Shown: positions 31,161-39,900 of the stretch, piece by piece
How the letters are laid out: every line of letters starts with the position of its first letter
Position numbering within the stretch: the first letter of the stretch is position 1
DNA from: Nitrobacter sp051535235
GTDB taxonomy: Bacteria; Pseudomonadota; Alphaproteobacteria; Rhizobiales; Xanthobacteraceae
Length of the DNA: 64,000 bases
NCBI RefSeq assembly: GCF_051535235.1
Contig: NZ_JBPPLZ010000004.1
Location: 1-64,000 of the forward strand
Direction of reading: 5' to 3'
The notes under the pieces: generated by a model
Told to the model about the DNA's origin: nothing
Seen by the model: the letters and a program-made list of their open reading frames with translations, nothing else
Database searches by the model: none
Made by a program: the position numbers and the translations under genes

Positions 31161-31922
31161 CTAAATCCCCGCGCCCCAGCTTCGCGCCGTTTTCAAAATC
31201 CAGTCGCGATAGAGCGCGAGCGGCGTGATGCCGGTGAGGCCGCCGCAGCCTGACGCATTGTTCGGCCCCGTCGACCAACTCACGACGCCGGCGATGACGG
31301 CGCCACCGCCCGAATCGAGAAACGCAGGCGCGCCGGAATCGCCGGTGCAGGCGCCAAGGCCGGCTCGTGTGTTGTTGGTTGAAGGATCGACCAGGCGGAT
31401 CTGCAAGGTGCCGGGTCGTCCCGTGACGGCCAGACTCGCGGCGCGCGCCACGCCGCCGCTGCGGCCGTCGCCGGCGATCGCGACGCCCATGCCGACGACG
31501 GTGAGACGCATTCCGACAGTGATCGGCATCAGCGCGCCGCCGAGCGCGGCGGGTTGCGCGGGAAGGGGTGAGGCGAGTTGCAGCAGCGCGACATCGGCGG
31601 TGGCGCGATGCGCCAGCAGGCTCTGCATGTCGAACCGCGGATGAACGGCGGTGCGCCGGATATCGAGCAGGCGCGGCGGCTGGCTCTTGTAGTCCACGAT
31701 CTTGGTGGTGGTCCCGGGCGCGATGCAGTGCGCCGCCGTGAGAACGATATCGCGCGCGATCAGCGCGCCGGTGCAGGAGTTGCCGTGCGAGCCGACGATG
31801 GTGACGACCGCGCCTGCCGCAGCGTGCGAAGGCGCGCTGCCGCCGCCGATCATGGCGAATGAGGGCTGCATCAGCGTCAGGACCGTCGCGGCCACAGCCA
31901 GGCGAATACATTTATGAATCAT
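31161..31922 (-). CDS. Secreted trypsin-like serine protease
   Basis: 253 residues. Signal peptide (CIRLAVAATVLTLMQPSFA), then a chymotrypsin-fold domain with catalytic His in IVLTAAHCIAP, Asp in ATADVALLQLASP and Ser in GDSGAPAFLDSGG. A Cys pair around each active-site loop suggests periplasmic or extracellular folding. It is oriented against the structural genes and ends 12 bases from the immunity gene stop. It is not part of the standard GTA set, so probably cargo. Confidence 0.88.
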   Translation of the reverse strand: MIHKCIRLAVAATVLTLMQPSFAMIGGGSAPSHAAAGAVVTIVGSHGNSCTGALIARDIVLTAAHCIAPGTTTKIVDYKSQPPRLLDIRRTAVHPRFDMQSLLAHRATADVALLQLASPLPAQPAALGGALMPITVGMRLTVVGMGVAIAGDGRSGGVARAASLAVTGRPGTLQIRLVDPSTNNTRAGLGACTGDSGAPAFLDSGGGAVIAGVVSWSTGPNNASGCGGLTGITPLALYRDWILKTARSWGAGI

Positions 31923-31964
31923 GGAGCGATGTCAGCCATCGCGTAGCGCGGCTGTCAACTGGAT

Positions 31965-32100
31965 ACGCAACAGGCTTCCTCCCGCAAAAAGAGGCGGGGT
32001 GAGGGGCATTGCCTCTCGACAAGCCGTAACCCTCACCCGGTCTGCTCCGCGCGATTGAGCAGGCCGACCTCTCCCGACGGGAGAGGTGAAGCAAGCCGAC
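31965..32100. repeat. Intergenic repeat (CCTC/GAGG palindrome family)
   Basis: CCTCACCCGG and CTCTCCCGACGGGAGAGG, with GGCGGGGTGAGGGGCA, are variants of the same intergenic element as at 33578-33718. Confidence 0.55.
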
Positions 32101-32135
32101 TGGCGTATTAATCAAGCAAAAGGAAAAGCACAAAT

Positions 32136-32705
32136 ATGCCTTCGATACTTTTGAGTGGGCCTGCGATCGAACCGTGGTCGGTCGCGGAGGCCAAGAGCTT
32201 CCTGCGCGCCGAGAACGATGACGACGACACTGTCATCGCCTCGCTGATCGCGGCGGCGCGCAGCCATGTCGAAGCCATGACGCGCTGCGCATTGATCGCG
32301 CAGACCTGGCGCTTCGTGCTGGACCGATGGCCGAAGGACGGGTGCATCAGATTAGGCCGTGGTCCACTGCGGACGCTTGTCGCCGCGCGGATCTACGATT
32401 CCGCGGGCAATGCCTCGGTCATCGATGCAGAAACATTCGTCCTCGACAAGACGGCCGGCGTGATCGCGCCGTCGGCGTGGAGCCTGCCGGCGCCGGGACG
32501 CGCGACCGCCGGCATCGAACTCGATGTCGAGATCGGCTTCGGCACGGGTGCGACCGACGTGCCGGATGTGCTGCGCCATGCGGTGCGGACGCTGGTGGCG
32601 CACTGGTACGAGAACCGCGGCCTGATCGCGATCGGCCAGAGCGTCGCAATGATGCCGGCTAGCGTCAGCGCCATGATCGCGAGCTATCGCGTGCAGGTGT
32701 TGTGA
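32136..32705 (+). CDS. Head-tail connector protein (GTA g6-like)
   Basis: Adaptor beneath the portal. 189 residues: WSVAEAKSFLRAENDDDDTVIASLIAAARSHVEAMTRCALIAQTW is the standard helical start of phage gp6-type connectors. It is followed by WPKDGCIRLGRGPLRTL and the C-terminal LRHAVRTLVAHWYENRG helix. It is the first structural gene after the toxin/protease cargo. Confidence 0.88.
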   Translation: MPSILLSGPAIEPWSVAEAKSFLRAENDDDDTVIASLIAAARSHVEAMTRCALIAQTWRFVLDRWPKDGCIRLGRGPLRTLVAARIYDSAGNASVIDAETFVLDKTAGVIAPSAWSLPAPGRATAGIELDVEIGFGTGATDVPDVLRHAVRTLVAHWYENRGLIAIGQSVAMMPASVSAMIASYRVQVL

Positions 32706-32733
32706 CCGCTTTCGCATACTCGAAAAGGACATC

Positions 32734-33147
32734 ATGATGACCAGCGCCAATTCAGCGCTTCGCGCTGCCGTGCACGATGCGCTCGCTGCCGACAGCGGGC
32801 TTCATGCCGCGCTCGGCGGCAAGCGGGTCTATGACGAACCACCGCGCGGAGCGCTGTTGCCCTATGTCAGCATTGGCGAGGCGCGCGTCACCGATGCGTC
32901 GGTCGACGACGGGCCGACACAGGAACATCAGATCACGCTGCATGCGCGCTCGCGCCAGGGCGGGCAGGGCGAAGCTCACCTCATTGCCGGCGCGATGCTG
33001 CAGGCGCTCGACGACGCGCCGCTCACGCTCACTGGCCACCGGCTGGTCAACTTTCGCTTCGCGGTCGCGGATATCCGCCGCGAGTCCGACGGCCGCACCT
33101 ATCACGCGCTGGTGCGATTCCGCGCCGTGACCGAACCGACAACCTAG
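32734..33147 (+). CDS. DUF3168 tail-terminator protein (GTA g8-like)
   Basis: 137 residues with DUF3168 hallmarks: ALRAAVHDALAADSGLHAALGGKRVYDEPPRGALLPYVSIGEA, and QEHQITLHARSRQGGQGEA with LRGRTY-like end (DGRTYHALVRFRAVTE). It completes the tail tube at the head-proximal end. AAGGA lies upstream. In the Rhodobacter GTA a head-closure gene (g7) stands between g6 and g8; here the gap is 28 bases. Confidence 0.88.
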   Translation: MMTSANSALRAAVHDALAADSGLHAALGGKRVYDEPPRGALLPYVSIGEARVTDASVDDGPTQEHQITLHARSRQGGQGEAHLIAGAMLQALDDAPLTLTGHRLVNFRFAVADIRRESDGRTYHALVRFRAVTEPTT

Positions 33148-33162
33148 AATCAAGGAGCCGTC

Positions 33163-33570
33163 ATGGGCGCACAAAAGGGCAAGGACCTGTTGTTGAAGAT
33201 GAGCGACGGCGCGAGCTTCGTCACGGTGGCGGGATTGCGCAGCCGCAGGATCGCGTTCAACGCCGAGATCGTCGATATCACCAACGCGGAGTCGACCGAT
33301 CGCTGGCGCGAATTGCTGGCCGGCGCCGGCGTCAAGCGCGCCTCGCTGTCGGGCCGCGGCCTGTTCAAGGATGCGGCGTCGGACGCGCTGGTGCGACAGG
33401 CGTTCTTCAACGGCACGATCAACGATTGCCAGGTCGTGGTGCCGGATTTCGGCACCATCGAAGGCCCGTTCCAGATCGCCAGTCTCGAATTCGCCGGCGA
33501 GCACAATGGCGAGGTGACGTTCGACGTCGCACTCGAATCCGCCGGGGCGCTGGCGTTTACGGCGATGTGA
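33163..33570 (+). CDS. Major tail tube protein (TP901-1 / GTA g9-like)
   Basis: 135 residues. GKDLLLKMSDGASFVTVAGLRSRRIAFNAEIVDITNAES and WRELLAGAGVKRASLSGRGLFKDAASD are typical of the TP901-1 tail family; the end (ITFDVALESAGAL-like) is also typical. It forms the tail tube that carries DNA. Confidence 0.92.
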   Translation: MGAQKGKDLLLKMSDGASFVTVAGLRSRRIAFNAEIVDITNAESTDRWRELLAGAGVKRASLSGRGLFKDAASDALVRQAFFNGTINDCQVVVPDFGTIEGPFQIASLEFAGEHNGEVTFDVALESAGALAFTAM

Positions 33571-33577
33571 CGTTTGC

Positions 33578-33718
33578 TGCCTTCCCTCTCCCCTTGTGGG
33601 AGAGGGTGCCTGAGCGGAGCGAAGGCGGGTGAGGGGAGCGCCTCGTTCGCAAGCTCCACTCATCCGATTTCTCACTTCGTTCGAAACCACCCTCTCCCGC
33701 AAGGGGAGAGGGAAAAAC
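33578..33718. repeat. Intergenic repeat (CCTC/GAGG palindrome family)
   Basis: CCCTCTCCCCTTGTGGGAGA and CCCTCTCCCGCAAGGGGAGA bound a 140-bp insert between tail genes g9 and g10. Both ends are palindromic. Confidence 0.65.
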
Positions 33719-33729
33719 GAGGTTACTTC

Positions 33730-34050
33730 ATGCCGAACAGACATCGCGGCGAAATTGCCGCCGAGCTTGGCGGGCGGCAGCGCACGCTGGTGCTGACACT
33801 GGGCGCGCTCGCGGAGCTTGAATCTGCATTCGGCGCCGGCGACCTGGTGGCGCTTGCGGAGCGTTTCGGTTCGGGACGGCCGTCGGCGCGCGATCTGACC
33901 CGCATCATCGCTGCAGGCTTGCGCGGCGCGGGCGAAGCCATCACCGACGATGAGGTCGCGGTCATGACCGTCGATGGCGGGGTGGCCGGCTTCGTCAAAA
34001 TCGCGGCCGATCTGATCGCGGCGACCTTCGATGACGGTGGTGCGCGGTGA
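33730..34050 (+). CDS. Tail chaperone GTA gp10-like
   Basis: 106 residues: GEIAAELGGRQRTLVLTLGALAELESAFGAGDLVALAERF and DLTRIIAAGLRGAGEAITDDEV match the GTA gp10/DUF3356 tail-assembly chaperones. ATG 33730 has GAGG 7 bases upstream. Its TGA overlaps the next start (GTGA). Confidence 0.88.
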   Translation: MPNRHRGEIAAELGGRQRTLVLTLGALAELESAFGAGDLVALAERFGSGRPSARDLTRIIAAGLRGAGEAITDDEVAVMTVDGGVAGFVKIAADLIAATFDDGGAR

Positions 34051-34244
34051 AGCCGTTTCCATGGGCGGATGCGATGGGCTTCGGCTTCGGCGTGTTGCGG
34101 CTCGCGCCGGATGCCTTCTGGCGGATGACGCCGCGCGAACTGGCGCAGGCGATCCGCGCGGTGCGCGGGCCTTCCGTCGCGCCGCTGGCGCGGACCGACC
34201 TCGACGATCTGCTGGCACGGTTTCCCGACACGCCCCGCAAGTGA
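34047..34244 (+). CDS. Small tail-assembly chaperone (DUF2376-like)
   Basis: 65 residues from GTG 34047, overlapping the gp10 stop. PFPWADAMGFGFGVLRLAPDAFWRMTPREL is the family signature. With gp10 it probably forms the two-part chaperone that phages often make by frameshifting. Confidence 0.88.
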   Translation: MKPFPWADAMGFGFGVLRLAPDAFWRMTPRELAQAIRAVRGPSVAPLARTDLDDLLARFPDTPRK

Positions 34245-34251
34245 GGACACA

Positions 34252-34833
34252 ATGACTGACGAGACGAGCTTTGACGATGCATCGAGTACGCTGGACAGCC
34301 TCAACACCAAGACCCAGGCGCTCACCGTCAGCGCGGGCGGCTTTGCGCGCGCGATGACGCAGGCGTTCTCGTCGTCGGTCATCGGCGGCAAGCAGTTCGA
34401 CGACGTGCTGAAGACGTTGGCGTTGCGCGTCTCGAGTCTGGCGGTAACCGCCGCGTTCAAGCCGCTGACGGCAAGCCTGACCAGCGGCATCTCCAGCCTG
34501 TTCTCGGGACTGACTGGCAGCATCGGCGCGGCCGGCGTGCAGGCCAATGCGCTCGGCGCCATCAAGCCGTTCGCGTCGGGCGGCGTGATCGGCGCGCCGA
34601 GTTACTTTCCGATGATGGACGGCGGCGTCGGCCTTGCCGGCGAGGCGGGCCCGGAGGCGATCATGCCGCTGGCGCGCGGTCCCGACGGCCGGCTCGGCGT
34701 CTCCGGCAGCGGCGGCGGCAACAGCATCACCGTGCAGATCGCCACGCCGGATCTCGACAGCTTCCGCCGCTCCGAGAGTTACGTCACCGGCCAGATCGCG
34801 CGCGCGGTGGCGCGGGGCCAGCGGAGCTTGTGA
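34252..34833 (+). CDS. Short tail tape-measure protein (GTA g11-like)
   Basis: 193 residues, very short for a tape measure but close to the GTA equivalent, implying a short tail. The C-terminal FASGGVIGAPSYFPMMDGGVGLAGEAGPEAIMPLARGPDGRLGV is the conserved end of lambda-type tape-measure proteins. The N-terminal part is helical with hydrophobic stretches (TAAFKPLTASLTSGISSLFSGL). Confidence 0.88.
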   Translation: MTDETSFDDASSTLDSLNTKTQALTVSAGGFARAMTQAFSSSVIGGKQFDDVLKTLALRVSSLAVTAAFKPLTASLTSGISSLFSGLTGSIGAAGVQANALGAIKPFASGGVIGAPSYFPMMDGGVGLAGEAGPEAIMPLARGPDGRLGVSGSGGGNSITVQIATPDLDSFRRSESYVTGQIARAVARGQRSL

Positions 34834-34855
34834 TGGTCTGGAGTCTCATTCGAGC

Positions 34856-34934
34856 GTCATGGCCGGACTTGATCCGGCCATCCATCAATCATGATTTGAT
34901 CGTGATGGATTGCCGGGTCGAGCCCGGCAATGAC
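34856..34934. repeat. Inverted pair of 29-nt palindromic repeats (copies 3 and 4)
   Basis: 34856-34884 follows GTCA-N8-CTTGA-N8-TCCA. 34906-34934 is the inverted form with CTCGA at its centre. The 21 bases between them are themselves nearly palindromic (ATCATGATTTGAT). It is the same repeat and same relative orientation as around the GIY-YIG gene, but with no gene inside. Confidence 0.8.
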
Positions 34935-34962
34935 GATCATTGATCGCCTCGCAGGACATGTC

Positions 34963-35604
34963 ATGACCAGCTTCCACGAAGTCCTGTTTCCGCTCGATGT
35001 CGCGCTGAAGAGCGCAGGCGGGCCGGAACGGCGCACCGATATCGTGAGCTTCGGCTCGGGCCGCGAGGCGCGCAACGCGCGCTGGGCGCAGTCGCGCCGG
35101 CGCTATGACGCCGGCTACGGCGTCAGGACGCTGGATGCCTTGCAGGCCGTCGTTGCGTTCTTCGAGGAGCGTCGTGGCCGGCTTTACGGCTTTCGCTGGC
35201 GCGACCGGGTGGATTGCTGTTCGGCGTTGACGGGTGTTGCGATCTCGCCGCTCGACCAGGTCATCGGCATCGGCGACGGCGCGACCGCGTCGTTTCAGTT
35301 GATCAAGACATATGGCGGCGCGTTCGCGCCCTATGCGCGCGCGATCGCCAAGCCGGTCAGCGGCAGCGTGCGCGTCGCAGTCGCCGACGAGGAAGTCGCG
35401 GCGGGCTCCGCGTTCACCTGCGATGCGACCACGGGCGTCGTCACGTTTGCCGCCGGGCATGTCCCTCCGGCGGGAACTGCGATCACCGCGGGATTCAGTT
35501 TCGACGTGCCGGTGCGCTTCGACACCGACTACCTCGAGGTCGATCTCGCGACCTTCGCCGCCGGCGCCATTCCGAAGATTCCGCTGGTGGAGATACGTCT
35601 GTGA
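34963..35604 (+). CDS. DUF2460 tail protein (GTA g12-like)
   Basis: 213 residues from ATG 34963 (FHEVLFPLDVALKSAGGPERRTDIVSFGSGREARNARW). It has the family's RRRYDAGYGVRTLDALQAVVAFFEERRGRLYGFRWRD and closing VRFDTDYLEVDLATFAAGAIPKIPLVEIRL. Distal tail component forming the hub that links tube and tip. The stop overlaps the next gene's GTG. Confidence 0.93.
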   Translation: MTSFHEVLFPLDVALKSAGGPERRTDIVSFGSGREARNARWAQSRRRYDAGYGVRTLDALQAVVAFFEERRGRLYGFRWRDRVDCCSALTGVAISPLDQVIGIGDGATASFQLIKTYGGAFAPYARAIAKPVSGSVRVAVADEEVAAGSAFTCDATTGVVTFAAGHVPPAGTAITAGFSFDVPVRFDTDYLEVDLATFAAGAIPKIPLVEIRL

Positions 35605-36509
35605 GAAGCATCCCTCCCATGCTTCAGGCCAAACTCGATTCCGGCGCGACCACGCTGGCGCGCTGCTGGATCGTGACGCGGCGCGACGGCGTCGTGCTCG
35701 GCTTCACCGATCACGATTGCGATCTGGCGGTCGGCGACATCACCTGTCGCGCCGCCACCGGCTTCACCGCGTCGGAAGCCACCAGCCGGTTCGACCTTGC
35801 GGTCGACGGCTCCGAAATCTCCGGCGCGTTTTCCGACGACGCGCTGAGCGAGGCCGATCTCGCCGCCGGACGTTACGATGCCGCCGAAGTCGCGACCTGG
35901 CTGGTGGACTGGAGCGACGTCGCGCTGAAAGTCATGATCGCGCGGGGCTCGCTCGGCGAGGTGCGGCGCGAGGGGGCGGCGTTCACCGCGGAACTGCGCG
36001 GACTCGCGGATGCGCTGGCGCAGGATAGCGGGCGTCTGTTCACGGCACGCTGCGGCGTCGATCTCGGCGATGGCAAATGCCGCGTCAATCTGGCCAGCTC
36101 GACTTTTCGCCGCAGCGGCGCGGTGACCTCAATCGAGGGAACGTCGCTGGTCACGGTCTCGGGTCTCGATGGCCTTGCCGACGGCTGGTTCACCGCAGGG
36201 CGGGTGCTGTGGACGACCGGAGCCAATGCCGGTGTTGCCGTCGAGGTGAAACAGCATCACATCGCCGCGGGCGACGTGCGGCTGTCGCTGTGGCAGGCGA
36301 TGGCCGAGCCGATCGCGGTCGGCGACAGTTTTGCGATCACCGCCGGCTGCGACAAGAGTTTCGCAACCTGCCGCGATCGTTTCGCCAACACCGTCAATTT
36401 TCGCGGCTTTCCGCAGATTCCCGGCAACGATTTCATCGTGAGCTACCCGTTGCCCGGCTCGCCGGATAACGGCAGCGGCACCAAGGCGGACTACGGAGGC
36501 GGCTCATGA
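35601..36509 (+). CDS. DUF2163 tail protein (GTA g13-like)
   Basis: 302 residues. GTG 35601 overlaps the previous stop (GTGA) and gives the usual N-terminus MRSIPPMLQAKLDSGATTLARCW; an ATG 18 bases later is possible. DUF2163 features: VVLGFTDHDCDLAVGD, C-terminal FRGFPQIPGNDFIVSYP, and a set of Cys residues (CGVDLGDGKC, CDKSFATCRDRF) known to bind an iron-sulfur cluster in relatives. Tail hub component. Confidence 0.92.
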   Translation: MRSIPPMLQAKLDSGATTLARCWIVTRRDGVVLGFTDHDCDLAVGDITCRAATGFTASEATSRFDLAVDGSEISGAFSDDALSEADLAAGRYDAAEVATWLVDWSDVALKVMIARGSLGEVRREGAAFTAELRGLADALAQDSGRLFTARCGVDLGDGKCRVNLASSTFRRSGAVTSIEGTSLVTVSGLDGLADGWFTAGRVLWTTGANAGVAVEVKQHHIAAGDVRLSLWQAMAEPIAVGDSFAITAGCDKSFATCRDRFANTVNFRGFPQIPGNDFIVSYPLPGSPDNGSGTKADYGGGS

Positions 36510-36952
36510 CTTTCCCGCATACGACCCGCGCCGCCATCGTCGCGGAAGCCCGCGGCTGGATCGGCACGCCCTATCGCCATCAGGCGTCGCTCAAGGGCGT
36601 CGGCTGCGACTGCCTTGGTCTGGTGCGCGGCGTCTGGCGCAACTGCATCGGCGACGAGCCGGAAACGCCGCCGCCCTATGCGCCGGACTGGGCCGAAGCC
36701 AAGGGCGACGAGACGCTGGTCGCGGCGGCGCTGCGTCATCTGGTGCCGGTCGCGGGCGACGGCTTCGGAGCAGGCGACGTGCTGTTGTTCCGCTGGCGCG
36801 ACGGCTTCGTCGCCAAGCACGTCGCGATCGCGTCCGGCGAGCGCACGATGATTCACGCCCATGACGGCGCGGCCGTCTGCGAGATCGCTCTCGCGCCGTG
36901 GTGGCGGCGTCGGCTGGCTTACGCGTTTCGTTTTCCGGGAGTGTCCGTCTGA
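36506..36952 (+). CDS. NlpC/P60 cysteine peptidase of the tail tip (GTA g14-like)
   Basis: 148 residues. Catalytic Cys in LKGVGCDCLGLVRG and His in FVAKHVAIASGERTMIHAHDG match NlpC/P60 endopeptidases. It opens peptidoglycan cross-links during particle entry. ATG overlaps the g13 stop, and its own stop overlaps the next ATG. Confidence 0.93.
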   Translation: MTFPHTTRAAIVAEARGWIGTPYRHQASLKGVGCDCLGLVRGVWRNCIGDEPETPPPYAPDWAEAKGDETLVAAALRHLVPVAGDGFGAGDVLLFRWRDGFVAKHVAIASGERTMIHAHDGAAVCEIALAPWWRRRLAYAFRFPGVSV

Positions 36953-39900
36953 TGGCAGCGCTGGTTCTTTCCGTCGCGGGCGGCGCCGCCGGCGCGCTGT
37001 TCGGTCCGGCCGGCGCGATCGCGGGCCGCATCGTCGGCGCGCTGGTCGGCAACGTCGTCGACCGCAAGCTGTTCGGCCCCGGCAACCAGAATGTAATCGG
37101 TCCGCGGCTCGCCGACCTCGACGTGATGGCTTCGACCGAAGGCGCGCCGATCCCGCGCGTCTACGGCCGCGCGCGGCTGTCCGGCCAGGTGATCTGGGCG
37201 ACGCAACTCGAAGAGGTTGTCAGCAGCCGAACAAGCTCGTCGTCCGGCGGCAAGGGCGGACTGTTCAGCGGCCCCACCACGACCACCACCACCTACAGTT
37301 ATTTCGCCAATTTCGCGGTCGGCCTTTGCGAAGGCGTGATTGGACGGGTCGGGCGGATCTGGGCCGACGGACGGCCGTTCGATCTCCACGGACTGACGAT
37401 CCGTGTTCACCGCGGCACCGAGGATCAGGCCCCGGACGATCTGATCGTCGCCAAGGAAGGCGCCGGCAACGCGCCGGCCTATCGCGGACTCGCCTATGTC
37501 GTGTTCGAGCGGCTGCCGCTGGCGAATTTCGGCAACCGCATTCCGCAGCTTTCGTTCGAGATCATCCGCCCCATCGGCCAGCTCGAACGGATGGCGCGCG
37601 CGGTGACGCTGATCCCCGGCACGACAGAATTCGGTTATGAGCCGTCCGCTATCGTGCGCTCGCTCGGTCCCGGTCAGTCGGCGACGGAAAACCGTCATGT
37701 GTCGAACGCCGAGTCCGACGTGATCGCGGCGCTCGACGATCTGCAAGGCGCATGTCCCAACCTCGAACGCGTGGCGATCGTTGTGGCATGGTTCGGCTCT
37801 GACCTGCGCGCCGGAAGCTGCATCGTTCGCCCGGGCGTCGACAGCGCAAGCAAGGTCACGCGCGGCGGCGACTGGTCGGTCGCCGGCGTGACGCGGGGAA
37901 GCGCCTATGTGGTGTCGCAGGTCGATGGCCGTCCGGCGTTCGGCGGCACGCCTTCGGACGCCAGCGTGGTTCATCTGATCGCGGAACTGAAGGCGCGCGG
38001 CCTCAAGGTTACGTTCTATCCTTTCATCATGATGGATATTGCCGCCGGCAACGGCCTCGCCGATCCATGGAGCGGAGCATCGTCGCAGCCGGCCTATCCC
38101 TGGCGCGGCCGCATCACCTGCGATCCCGCGCCGGGGCGGACGGGCTCGCCGCAAGGCGCACCGGCGGCGGGGACGCAGGTCAACAATTTCTTCTCCGGCG
38201 GAAGCTGGAATTATCGCAACATGATCCTGCACTATGCGAACCTGGTGGCTTCCGCCGGCGGCGTCCACGCCTTCATGATCGGATCGGAGTTGCGGTCGCT
38301 GACGCGGGTGCGCTCCGGCAGCGGCGTCTATCCCGCCGTCAATGCGCTTGCTGCGCTCGCGGCGGACGTCAAAGCCATCGTCGGCGGATCGACGATCGTG
38401 ACCTATGGCGCGGACTGGACCGAATACGGCGCGGATGTCGTCACGCCGGACGCCTCGGAGGTTCGTTTTCCGCTCGATTCCTTGTGGGCATCGAGCGCGA
38501 TCGATGTCGTCGGCATCGATTACTACGCGCCGCTGGCGGACTGGCGCGACGAGGCCGGGCATCTTGACTCAAGCATCGCGGCTTCGACCTACGACGTCGG
38601 CTATCTCGCCGGGAATGTCTACAGCGGCGAGGGGTTCGACTGGTATTACACCGATGACGCCGCGCGCGCGGCGCAGGACCGCTCGCCGATCACCGACGGC
38701 CTCGGCAAGCCGTGGACCTTCCGCGTCAAGGACATCAGGTCATGGTGGTCGTCGGCGCATCACGAGCGCATCAGTGGCGTTGAACTCGCAAGCCCAACCG
38801 CATGGCTGCCGCAAGGCAAGCCGATCTGGTTCACCGAGATCGGCTGCCCGGCGGTCGACAAGGGCGCCAACCAGCCGAGCGTGTTTCCCGATCCCAAATC
38901 GTCGGAAAACAACCTGCCATATTTCTCCGGCGGCAATCGCGACGATCTGATCCAGCGCCGCTATCTGCAAGCGTTTCTCGGCAAGTTCGATCCCGCGTTC
39001 GGCGCGGCGGATGCGGACAATCCGGTCTCTTCGGTCTATGGCGGCCGCATGATCGATGCGTCCGCGATCCATCTGTGGACCTGGGATGCGCGGCCCTATC
39101 CGGCGTTTCCCGCCGCGACCGAGGTCTGGAGCGACGGGCCGAACTGGCAGACCGGGCACTGGCTCACCGGACGGCTCGGCGCCGCGCCAATGGACGCGCT
39201 GGTTGCGTCGCTGCTCGCGGACTGCGGTATCGCCGGCGCCGACACCTCCGCGCTGCGCGAGGCTTGCGATGGCTACGTGATCGACCGGCCGATGTCGCCG
39301 CGTGCCATGATCGAGCCGCTTGCCGGCGCCTACGCTTTTGACGCGACCGCCGCTGACGGCACGCTGCGCTTCCTTTCACGCGGCGGCGCGCCGGTTGCCG
39401 AATTCGTCGAGGACGACCTGGTGCTCCCGGACGACGGCGCTCCGGCGCGGCTGAGCCGCGCGCAGGAAACCGAACTGCCGCGCGAGGCCGGTTTCGGCTT
39501 TACCGACGGCACCGTGGACTACAGGCGCTCCGCGGTGACGTCGCGACGACTCGCAGGCGGCTCGAACCGCAGCGTTCACTCCGACCTTGCGGTCGTCAGC
39601 GACGACGCCGCGATGGCGCGGCGCGCCGAGATCTGGTTGCAGGATCTGTGGGCGGGACGCGAAAGCGCTGCGTTCTCGCTCGGCCCGCAATGCCTGTCGC
39701 TGACGGCGGGCGACGTGATCGCGGTGACGGTCAACGGACGGCGGCGGCTGTTCGAAATCAGCGCGACCGTCGATGCGGAAGCGCGGCAGGTGACCGCGCG
39801 CAGCATCGATCCCGAGGTGTTTTCGGTGCCGCTGTCGACGCCGCGCCCAACGCAGCCCGCGATGCCGGCCGCGCTCGGGCCGGTTGAAGCCGATGTGCTC

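Noticed and set aside
36919..38562. 547-codon minus-strand frame over the tail-tip gene
   Set aside because: Shadow of the GTA g15-like gene, which is clearly coding.
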